Shown here: one piece after another, positions 33,886-45,800 of the stretch | Layout: the number at the start of each line of letters is the position of its first letter | Numbering within the stretch: the stretch's first letter is position 1 | Assembly (NCBI RefSeq): GCF_030506205.2 | Contig: NC_133354.1 | Location: forward strand, 18,722,588 to 18,786,587 | Direction of reading: 5' to 3' | DNA from: Paramisgurnus dabryanus | Taxonomy: Eukaryota > Chordata > Actinopteri > Cypriniformes > Cobitidae | Length of the DNA: 64,000 nucleotides | The notes under the pieces: model-generated | The model's database searches: none | Told to the model about the DNA's origin: nothing | Seen by the model: the letters and a program-made list of their open reading frames with translations, nothing else | Made by a program: the position numbers and the translations under genes

Positions 33886-36800
33886 GTAAGTTCATGCATG
33901 CAGATTGAACCCAAGCCAGTGCATGACTGCACCACAGCGTGGGGTTTTGTGCATAAGAGCAACTTGCAATATACTGTAAAGGCAATAAAGCTTGCATCTG
34001 TCAGGTCTAATCCCACTGTAATGTCATGACATTTGCTTGAGTGCTATGGATCTGCTTGGCCACAGCATTTCTGACCTTTTATGACTCTGCACTGAAAGCT
34101 TTCCGGATCTGGTCCAGGATAAACACTCTCTAAAACATCCTGCATTACACATTTCTAACAAAATCAAGTGTGCTTGTTACAGATCAGCAACAAGGTGCAA
34201 CTTTGGCACCTCACTGCCAACAGTAAGAAATCTTGCATTGATACACAGTGTTCAAGATAAATTGATCAATATGATGAAATGTTTATGTTAATCGACATTA
34301 TATTAACAGTCTGGCTGTATGTACATCAGATTGATATATGTGACCCTTCCTGTGAAAACCCATCTACATAAAATCATCCTACATAATGTAAAGAACGTAC
34401 AGTGAAAATATAACCTTAATATCTTTAATATTAACAGAGTAAGGTCATGTCAAAGATTAAAATCAATGATCAAAATCAAACTTTAATGCTCCTAATCTCA
34501 TAAATAGAGATTTTTGGGCTGGATTTTACAGACATGGTCATACATTATAAAGCCTTTTAAATATTAAACAATGCATTCAAGCAATGCATTGTTTATTAGA
34601 TCTTCAAACAAATAAGATTATATTTTATAATAGATATTTTCTTTCAACAAGGTCTTTTTTATTCCAGTAGAAATGTTACTAAATATTGAAATAAGCCAGT
34701 GGCAGAAACATTGTATGAAAATGTGTTAGTGCTCAAGGCATTAAAATCGGAGCGCCGTGGAGAAGTCAGAAGATGAAACCACTGCCCAGCATCTCTGACC
34801 TTTTCCTTTCCAAGCCCAGCCCATAGTCCCTGCATGGAAAAGGTGTCTATGATATAAAGGTCAAATGTTGCCTCCTAAAAAAGGTCACATATAAAGTCTA
34901 TACCGGAGAAAGAGGAGATGTGTAATTCAGCCTCATTATAAATTTTCTCGGAGAGTTATTCTGAACTTGACTGTATAGTACATCATAATATTATCTCAAA
35001 TCTTCATAAAGTAATGAATAAAGTAAAATAAAATGCACTGGATTTAGATGAGATGTGTTCTCTCCGCTCACCCACTAAATTTTGTTGCTTTATTCTGTTG
35101 ATGGCCATTGGCAATAAACCTTGACTTGATCATTAGAGCTTAAATGAGGCTCTTGAGTGTTTCCTTGAAAGCGTGACTGTCATTTGTCTGGAGCTCAGCC
35201 AACAAAACAAAACTGATGTGAAAAACTAGAATATAAAGCAATCTCCACTTATCAGCTCTCATTGAGGACCTGCTGAAAAAAGTGACGAGAAATTAATATT
35301 GAAAGGAAATAGTTCACACAAATGCTGTCATCATTTACTGACCCTCACATCATTCAATAAAATAATGTAATAAAACTCTGAAGAATAATGTTGATTTTTA
35401 TTTACCATATAAAAGTGAATAAGGACTGATGCTGTCCTTCTCTTCCATTCTGACTGGTTCACCAAGCTAAAAGTTAATATATCTAGATTAAACATTTGAT
35501 TGAAAATAAAAATAATACAATAAAATGTATTTTAAACAAACAATTAATAACTTTAAATTAAGCGGCACAGTCTATAAAAAATAAGGACTGATCATCGATT
35601 ATTCTAAGTATTTGGATAGTCAAATTCCATCACTTCTGGATATTATTAATATTCATGAGAGCTGTTTTAATAAAGATTGCATTGCTTTAGTGATAGTTGT
35701 TAACCCTTTATGTTTATATGGATTTCAATAGCATTAAAAGTAAATTTTGTTAAAGGGAAATTTGTAAGTTAAACAACAAAATGTAAAACAAATAAAGTAT
35801 AATAATAATGTATAATATGCTATAATACTTAACCCTTGGAAACATTTTTAGGAATTTAAAATCTCTTAAAAGTTTACCAATTACTTAATATCTTTTTAAC
35901 AGTACAGTTTGTTTTCATGTAACTGTATAAGACAGATGACAAACTTGTTGAGCACCCAGATTAGATCTTCCTTATCATCTGCATGAAAGCACAACATTAA
36001 ACACGCTGTGACCTTTGCTGCTGACCTAACTGTTGGTTATTTTTGCTTCAGTCAAAATACCAGTGTTACATAATACCGGTCCCCTTCCCCCCACACACCC
36101 TTTCTCACCTCCGTGACCTCGCTTCTTCTCCTTCTCATACGCCAGGGAAAAAGTCGAAAATGTCAGAGGTTACAACAGGAATGGTTTCAGATGGCACCCT
36201 GTATCATCGCATCATCAGAAATTACTGTCTTCTGTATTAAAATAGTCTTCAATGAAGTCTAAAAATAGTGGTGGAAAGGTGGTCTTGTTTTCAAGTCAAG
36301 TGAATTCTCAAGAAGTAATACTGTACAAAAAACATGGCACACACATTTATCCAAAATAACTTAAAGTGCATTCAAGGTTGGCCTATAGATTTTATCAGCA
36401 TGTGTGTTCCCTCAAACCCTTGACATTTATTGCAAACGCAATGCTACCAACTCACACCGTAACTGTTAACAAGATTTTGTTTGCATTTCCAAATGAGAAT
36501 GAACTAACATTGATGTGAATGGATGGATGACTGTGCAGGTTTCCTAAGTATCTTACATTTGTTCTGGTTTGTTCTTGCTCCATGTGCAGCGTGTCTATTA
36601 CATCTCACTGGAGTTTTACATGGGCCGCACCCTGCAGAACACTATGGTGAATCTGGCACTTGAGAATGCCTGCGATGAAGCCACTTACCAGGTAGGACAC
36701 CACACAGTAAAGTGCGGCAGGGATGACATATTTTTGTAGGAAAAACGTGGAAGCGACTTAGCAGTTTAGCAGTAACGGTTCCATCGTCCCGAAGTCAATG

Positions 36801-39800
36801 GGGTTTTGGTTAAACTCCTTTAATAAGATCTTGGGTTAACACAAGCCCAAGATATTGTCAGGTTTTATTCTACGACATAAAACACAACAGTAATACCCCA
36901 CTCCTGACTTAAAGGGTGCTGCTCTGCTTATTTGTGACCCTGAACTAATCTTAGTAGATTGTGTTGGTCATTATGGAAATCAGCTGTTGCGCCTGTGTTA
37001 TTTAATTTGTGCCTTTTTAGTAAATAACCCTCAGATATTACCATTCCCATCAGCGCTTTTTTGGAATTGTGCTTATTTTGCCCCATTTAGTAAATCTGAC
37101 CCTACCGATCTTGGTAGCACTTTATTTTTCAGTACGTGTACTTACCTTGTACATATATGGTAAATATGTTGTACTTGCAGATAAATGTGTTGCACTTACT
37201 TTTGAGTTTCTACATGGTAATTAAATGGTATCATTACTGTAATTACCAGTGGTACATACTTGGTAGTTATTATTTAACGGTAGATAAGTACTGGGTAATA
37301 TCAGATACATACTTACAGTGTAGGTATACTGTAACTAACAAGAAACACTACTGTACTTACAAATGAATATACAATATAAATATTTAGTACTTACATGTAA
37401 GTGTGGATTAATGACAGGTACTTATAGTGTACATAACTAATAACAAACACTACTGTACTTACAAATGATATCTACATGGAAAGTGTGTAGGACATATAGG
37501 CCAGTGTACGTTAATGACAGCACATATAGTGTATGTATACTGAACTAACAAGAAACATTACTGTTAGGAAGGCTTTAAGACTGTTAGGTTCTGATTCTGT
37601 ATCGGACGAGTAAACCCTTCTGAGTGCCGATCAGAGCACTAATAATGAGGAGACAGGAATTCAGTTTAACGATTTGTATTGATGGTAAAGGGATGGACCA
37701 CAGATGCATATTCAAAGATGAACATAGTCTGAAAAATAATAAACAATAAAGATAATGAATAAACTAAAATATATATATGTTTATATACCATTACGAATAT
37801 TCACTGTTACATAAATAATTTGCATTTATCATTTACATCAGTGATATCTCTATTAAACAAGGAAATTACATAAACAAAACGAGGTATTTATCAGTAAACT
37901 TTCATTAACAATCCTGTCATTACTATGCAATGCCCATATATGGACTGAATAAAGACGAAGCATTTACACAAACACAACGTAAATCTCACTCGTTAACAAC
38001 TTCTCAAACACGCAAATCTTGCATCATTAATTATCATCAGAAACCCGTAATACTGATCTGCAGCTCAATACAGAACGAATAATCATAAGAAAATTATATT
38101 AACAATCTTAATATAACAGAAAGATTACTTCAGGGCAAGTCTGGGCATGTCTGCATTATACAGCATTTTACAGATACATGTACAGCTGTTCATATCGGTA
38201 ATAACACAAAATATAAATCACAAAAGGCTTACTTTGAGGTCAGTGACTAACATCTTGATGTTACATCTGCAGCAATCACCATCAACAAACAGTTGTTCAC
38301 ATCATTTAGATGACAGCTCACACAGTTCACACAGGCACCACAGACAGCGGCAGCTCAACTAACTACACGGTTCACGATCGGCAGAACAGCGGCGGCTCCG
38401 GTTTCAAAATAAAAGTCCCTTTTAAAGGAGCCTTTAATACAGCCGCCCCCAAAGATGCAAGCATCTTTGCTTCCCATAAAGGCGACTTTACTTGGAGGCG
38501 TCAAGTCCATCCTTTGGTAAAGCTGGCAGGATGACCAGGCGGGCTACTGGTCTGGTATAAACTTGGTCCTTTATCTTCACATCTGCTGACCTGATATGAC
38601 CATCTGGGCTTAGGTGGGTTTTGATGACTTGGCCCACAGGCCATAAGCTTCGAGGTAGTTGTGGGTCCACAATCATAACAATGGTTTTCTCGTTCAAATC
38701 AGGAGGAGAGGCTTGCCATTTCTGCCGGGTTTGGAGACCTGGAAGATAATCCCTCACGAACTTAGACCAGAATCGGTCTGCCAGGACCTGGGAGTGTCTC
38801 CAGTACCGACGACTCAACATTTCCGATTCTGGGTAAATGACTTGAGGTAGAGATCCATCGGGCCGCCCCATTAAGAGACTATTTGGGGTCACAGGGTCAG
38901 CATCTGCCACGTCTGACGACACATATCCTAAAGGTTTTGAGTTTAGGATGGCCTCTACTTCCAGCAAGACTGTCATTAAGACCTCCTCAGGAACGGGCTG
39001 TGAACCCACAACTGTGTACAAGGCTGATTTGACAGATCTGACTTCTCTTTCCCAAACCCCACCAAAGTGAGGGGCCGAAGGGGGATTAAAGCGGAAGTGT
39101 ATCTTTTGTTTGGCAAGGTGATGCTGTATGTCAGGAACCAGTGCAGCATAAGCTTCCCGTAACTCCCTTTCACCTCCACGGAAGTTTGTACCTCGATCCG
39201 ACAATAATTGTGCTGGTGTTCCTCTCCTTGCGACAAACCTTCTTAGAGCCATGAGAAATGAGTCTGTACTCATGCTAGGGAGTAAGTCCAAATGCACAGC
39301 TCTGGTAGTCAAGCATTTGAACAGAATGCCCCAACGCTTCTCTGTACGCCTTCCAATTTTCACAGACAGAGGGCCAAAGCAGTCAACTCCACAAGAATGG
39401 AAGGCAGGTTTATAGAGCTGAAGGCGCGCAGAGGGTAGATCCGCCATCTTAGGGATTGTCGGCTGGGCTCTCCACCTTTGACATTCAGGGCAGTCACGTT
39501 GAAACCTCCTAACAGCTTCACGTCCTCGTAAGATCCAGTAGTATCTCCTAATTTCCGCAAACAGACGTTCAGATCCAGGATGATGCAACTGGTGGTCGTA
39601 GTGGTGAATGATCAAACGAGTGACCGGGTGATTAGAATCCAGGACTAGAGGATGCAAGACAGAATCCTGCATGTCAACAACTCTCCTTAAACGGTCTCCT
39701 ACTCTCAAAAGCCCACTGGACGGATCAATTTCAGGGGCTAGGGTAACCAGCCGACTTCCAGACCTGACCGACTTTCCAGTCCGAAGCAGTTTGTAATCCT

Positions 39801-42800
39801 CAGGGAAGGATTCCTGTTGTACCTGTTTGACAATATCGATCTCAGCCTGGCGGTAATCCTCAGCCTCTGGAGGTGTCCCTGGAGCATGGATAGCCCGAAG
39901 TTCTTGGGCAGTCATGTCCAATAACTCTTGCCAGGTGTTGTAGTTCCATTTATCAGAGTGTTCAGAAGGAAGAGGTAAGGTATTGATCCCACAGAAGACA
40001 GATTTCCGCATTTCTGCCTTGTCCTCTATAACCTCAGGTTTAGGGATTGCTGGCCATTCTTTGGGATCCTGCAGGAGGAAAGAGGGACCTTGAGACCAAC
40101 GGTTCTGTGCAGCAAGATATTGGATAGGTTTCCCTTTCGTGAGATCATCAGCCGGGTTGTCCACAGAGCTGACATAATGCCATGAACACTTATCAGTCAG
40201 TTCCTGAATCTCTGCGATTCTGTTTCCCACGAAGACCCTATAGCGACAGGACTCTGAATTCAACCACTGGAGGACCGTGGTAGAGTCGGTCCACAAGGAA
40301 ACAGACTTGATGCATAAGGTCAACTCGGTCACCAGTAACTTAGCCAACTGTGCTGCAATTAGACTTCCACAGAGTTCCAGCCTTGGAATGGAGTGAGTTC
40401 GTCTTGGAGTAACACGGGAGCGTGCGACTATGAAGGACAGGTAAGTCCGACCATCCTGGTCAGTAGTTCGGAGATAAGCCACTGCTCCATAGGCTTGCTC
40501 GGAGGCATCCGAGAAGATGTGTACTTCATGAGTAGCTCTATCCATTCCAGCATCAACAGGAACATAAGGACGGGGGAAAGAGACACAAGAGAGGTGTTGA
40601 AGTTCCTCCTCCCACGCATTCCAGGACTGAAGAAGTTCAGGTGGTAGGTTAGGGTCATCCCACCCTCTCTGTTTGTTCCACAGGTGCTTAATGATGACCT
40701 TTGCTCGAGTCGTATAAGGTAGGAGGAATCCTAGCGGGTCGTACTGGGAAGCCAGGACCTTATAGATGTTCCTCAAAGTGGGAGTTCCATAAATCACAGG
40801 CCGATGCTTGTAGGACAAGGTATCATGCTGCCAGTTCCAACTTAGACCCAGCGTGGATTCAGGGACATCCGACTTCCCTTGTGTCAACCACAGTTCCACA
40901 CTCGCGGATCGAGCTTCCGTCGGGAGGTGACTCAGCACACCAGGATCATTGCAGGCCCACTGGCGAATTTCAAATCCAGCTTCAGAAAGGATGTCTCGTA
41001 GTCGATTAATCAAGGTCCGAGCAGCATCAGAAGAAGGCAAACTCTGCAGGCAGTTGTCGACATAGAAACATCTTTCTACCGAGAACCGAATCGCCTCATC
41101 AGTCAGGGGGTGTCGCAGCACATGGCGCTGTACAGCGTAGGTAGCACAACATGGACTGGAGGTCGTGCCAAAGGGTAACACCTGCCATTCGAAAATCTTG
41201 GGTGCCTTATCCATCTCCAGGTCTCGCCACAGGAAACGGAGTAAAGGACGGTCCTCAGGGAGAAGACGGACCTGGTGGAACATCGCTTTGATGTCCCCAC
41301 TCACAGCTACAGGATGTTCTCTGAAGCGGACCAGGACACCTAATAGCGAGGCTCCAAGGGTAGGCCCTGGCAGCAGGTACTGATTAAGGCTTTGTCCTCT
41401 GTATTGATGGGAGCAGTTAAAGACAACACGAAACTTCCCATTGTGACTGACGATGTGGTGAGGGATATACCAGCTTTCAGACTGCTCAGTTACAGGGTCA
41501 GACACTTCCTTAACTACTCCTGTATCAATGAGTTTCCTCATCTCTTCCCTATAAACCTCAGCTTTTACAGGGTCCTTTAGCAGACGTCTTTCCACACTGC
41601 GAAGGGTAGGTAGGACTGATTCCTTAGGTGCATTCAGCAAAGGCATATCCTTCCGCCGCAGTAGAGGTGTCGCCAACCGTTTGATTCCATCGATTTCTGG
41701 AGTGAGAGTTTTAAGGTCAAGCAACTCGATAGCCCTTTGATCCTCCTTGGACCTGGTCACCGCTTTGCCCTCCCACTGTAGAACAACATCCAACTGCCAC
41801 AGTCGTTGAACATTTTGAAGGAGTTCATCCTGAGTTGGAGCAATGGAGGTAAACAGACATTGCCGTGTGGCATGAGGCCGCCCCATGGAAGGTATGGGGC
41901 CCTGAAGTGTCCATCCCAGGCGCGTATGAACCGCAGCTGGCGCACCCGGGCCGCCCCATCGCACAGGCTCTGTTGGGGTGATGAGGTGAGGTTGATCGGA
42001 ACCAATAAGAAGTAATGGCTGGACATCTGTAAGCGTACGGACAGGAAGACCTCGCAGATGTCGGTACTTCTGTTGCAGTTGTTCTATGGGGTACGACTGA
42101 CGCGACAGGTTAAGACGATCTGCAGTAAAGGCGTGGTTAATCTTGTAACTTTTCTGGGGTTTACAGAAGGGAGAGATCTGGAACGATACTGACGAACCAT
42201 GAAGCACCTGAATATCATCCCTCACTGTTCGCAAAGGTAGATCCTCGGGAACACCCCGAATGCCCAGCGCCTTAACAGCAGTGGAAAGCAGAATAGTCCT
42301 CTCCGACCCATCATCAAGAAGAGCATAGGTGTCTAATGTGCGATCTTCATAATGCAGGTTTACAGGAACTACTTTGAGCATAACCCGACCTCCAACACAA
42401 GGCTTATCCAGAAAGAACCGATCTGAAGAAGAACTTGTCAGGCAACTCTTTTCCATGTTAGCTGAATCGTCCTTGGGAAAGGAACTGACATTCACCTCAT
42501 GAAGAGGACGAAGGTGGATGGCTTGACAGATATTGCAAGGCTTCTTTAGGTCACACTGGGCAGCATGGTGTGTCCTGGCGCAACGCCAACAACGGTTGTT
42601 ACTGCGAATCCATGTTTTGACCTGGTCGGAGGTAAGCTTGGCAAAGGACTCACACTGACTCAGGTAATGCTCTGCCTTATCACAGAAAGGACAATAACGC
42701 TTGACTTTCACAGGCTTGGTTTGTGAAACATGAACTTTCCGAGGGATGGGTGTCTCACCCTGGGATTCTCCAACACCATGCAGAATAGTTACTGTCCTCT

Positions 42801-45800
42801 TCACAGAGTCTGACTTAGTATGCGAGCCCTTTGGCGTTGGTTCGGCATCATAGCTGTGACACCAGGTTTCGTAACGGAGCCAGTTCGAAAGGTCAACCAA
42901 ATTCGGTGTTGTTCCAGGTTGGCGAAACATATGGCGCCGAAACTCAGCACGCTGCTCAGGGGGAAGCTTACCCAAAAGGCGTGCGACATGGGACCCACAA
43001 CTAAGTTCCAATTCGCCATCACGTCCCAAGGTTCTCAAGAGACCCACGAGTGACTGCACCTGAAGAGCAAATCTTTGAAAGGCGGAGACATCACCTCGCT
43101 TTATGTCAGGACTTTCGAGCACAGAAGCGATCCTCTTCAAAGCTAACTGATGTGGTTGACCGTATTTCTCATGGAGCGCAGCCATTGTATCAGTAAACGG
43201 TGTAGGTGAGTTCAGATATGCATCCGCTATCATTTTGGCTTCGTCAAGCTTAAGGTGATCCACTAAGATCTGATATTTGAAAAGTTCAGTGCCATCAGGG
43301 GGAAGAAGATTATCCAAAGCTATCCTAAGTCGAGCAAACTCACCCGGATCAGGACGACTAAACTTGGGAATCGTTGGGGTAGGACCCCGGTACACATATT
43401 CAGAACCAGAGTAAGGAGGTACAGGGCGTTGGTTGGTCTTAGCGGCTGATGCCAAAGCTTGAGGATGCATGAACGCTGGCACTGAGCTGACTCTCTGATT
43501 ATCGCCGTGATGGGAAGGTAAGGGCATAGTGGCAGGTGTTAATAACTCTTGGAGCTCCTTAGGGGTAGGAGGAGGAGGAAGTCCAAAAGTGTTAGGGGAA
43601 TGAGACTGATACGGTGGCGCTGGTGTAGCTGAGTATGCAAAGGCATACTTCCCAGGCCCTGGAACCACTGATTGGTAGCTAGTTTCACCCATTTCAGACA
43701 GCGTGAGGTAGCCCATCTGTGCCCTAAGGTCGTCATTAGGTTCAGCCCATGGAGGTGGTGGAAACTCAGTGAAGTGTCCGTCCTCTGCTAAGGTGGTGGA
43801 TTCATGCGGCTTCATAGAGGGCCAGTATACGTTTGACGCCATAGGCTTTGTAGGCGAGGGAATCTGGCATATGGCTTGTTTGAAGTCGGCGCGAAGAGAC
43901 TGTGCCACCTGAACTAATTCTCTGACTTCTGCACGGACTTCTCTTAGCTCCAGTAAGTCTGCCTGAAATGACTGGTGGGTCTGCATTAGTTGTACACGCT
44001 CACAACGCAGGCGCTGTAGCTCACTGTCTTGTGAAGAGGTAGTGATATCAGCCGTTCGAGTTAAAGCGAAGGATGGTTGAGGTATTTCAGGATGTTGTGG
44101 AGGCTTATTACCCAAGGACAGGATCGGTGAGTCTTTGGAACAGACCCTGGCATCACCAAGGGAGGTGGCATAAGGTTGGAAGGATGGGGGAGGAGTCCGG
44201 TGGACAGGTGCCTCCCAAGTCCGTCGGACATCATCCTCAGCGATATGTCTGCCTCGGGTATATTGCACATCATACTGCTGTAGGTAGGCTGGAGGACGAG
44301 TATGGCGTTTTGGGCGAGCTCCTCCAATAATCTCCTCATCAGATTCCATTATGTCAGAAGGCAATACTCTATCCGGCTCGAAGGACCAAATTTTGTTAGG
44401 AAGGCTTTAAGACTGTTAGGTTCTGATTCTGTATCGGACGAGTAAACCCTTCTGAGTGCCGATCAGAGCACTAATAATGAGGAGACAGGAATTCAGTTTA
44501 ACGATTTGTATTGATGGTAAAGGGATGGACCACAGATGCATATTCAAAGATGAACATAGTCTGAAAAATAATAAACAATAAAGATAATGAATAAACTAAA
44601 ATATATATATGTTTATATACCATTACGAATATTCACTGTTACATAAATAATTTGCATTTATCATTTACATCAGTGATATCTCTATTAAACAAGGAAATTA
44701 CATAAACAAAACGAGGTATTTATCAGTAAACTTTCATTAACAATCCTGTCATTACTATGCAATGCCCATATATGGACTGAATAAAGACGAAGCATTTACA
44801 CAAACACAACGTAAATCTCACTCGTTAACAACTTCTCAAACACGCAAATCTTGCATCATTAATTATCATCAGAAACCCGTAATACTGATCTGCAGCTCAA
44901 TACAGAACGAATAATCATAAGAAAATTATATTAACAATCTTAATATAACAGAAAGATTACTTCAGGGCAAGTCTGGGCATGTCTGCATTATACAGCATTT
45001 TACAGATACATGTACAGCTGTTCATATCGGTAATAACACAAAATATAAATCACAAAAGGCTTACTTTGAGGTCAGTGACTAACATCTTGATGTTACATCT
45101 GCAGCAATCACCATCAACAAACAGTTGTTCACATCATTTAGATGACAGCTCACACAGTTCACACAGGCACCACAGACAGCGGCAGCTCAACTAACTACAC
45201 GGTTCACGATCGGCAGAACAGCGGCGGCTCCGGTTTCAAAATAAAAGTCCCTTTTAAAGGAGCCTTTAATACAATTACTGTACTTACAAAATCTATATAC
45301 ATGGTAAGTGTGTAGGACATACAGGTCAGTGTAAGTAAATAAAAGGTACTTATAATGTACCTATATGATAACTAATAACAAACATTACTGATGTGCCACT
45401 TTTGTACTCAATATCTTTGTCCTTTGTTGTACTCTTTAAACCCAAGCATTAAATATACGCATTACCTACTGGGTACATTTACTAGTAGGTCTATAGCAAT
45501 TGCATAGAAACAGGACTGTAAAGTAAAGTGTTGCATTTTACACAGTTATTACACAGGACCTATCAGCTAAGGTATAGCATAGTATACATACGCCACTGTG
45601 AGTTATATTTACTAGTAAAACCATAAAATATGATGCATCGTTGTCTATAACTTATACTGTACATTCATTTTTAAGTACAGTAATGTTTCTTGTTAGTTAC
45701 AGTATACCTACACTATAAGTATGTATCTGTTATTACCCAGTACATACCCAGTAATAACTACCAAGTATGTACCACTGGTAAGTACAGTAATGATACCATT

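Larger units (their letters stand above)
37562..45273 (-). mobile_element. Complete BEL/Pao LTR retrotransposon, antisense in pygm intron 2
   Basis: Two 880-bp LTRs (37562-38441 and 44394-45273) flank one long gag-pol frame. The target duplication ATTAC is intact on both sides (37557-37561, 45274-45278). LTRs end TG...CA. I saw no difference between them. A tRNA-Tyr primer site and a short purine-rich tract lie next to the respective LTRs. There is no env-like frame. Total length is about 7.7 kb. Identical LTRs and an uninterrupted frame point to a very recent insertion. Confidence 0.97.

Noticed and set aside
33886..34029. Continuation of the pygm exon 1 frame past the donor
   Set aside because: The GTAAGT donor and homology end at 33885; the following residues have no phosphorylase resemblance and the phase-matching exon 2 was found.
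38147..38362. Open frame identical to one at 44979-45194
   Set aside because: Both lie inside the two LTRs and are identical only because the LTRs are; the strand is opposite to the element.
41055..41075. YVDN instead of YVDD in the reverse transcriptase as a sign of inactivity
   Set aside because: I recall the same variant in other fish BEL/Pao elements, and the first catalytic Asp is present, so it is probably a family trait.
44350..44364. Five extra codons upstream of the gag-pol ATG
   Set aside because: This extension starts with TTG; the ATG at 44349 is the more natural start in a eukaryote, so the shorter frame was annotated.
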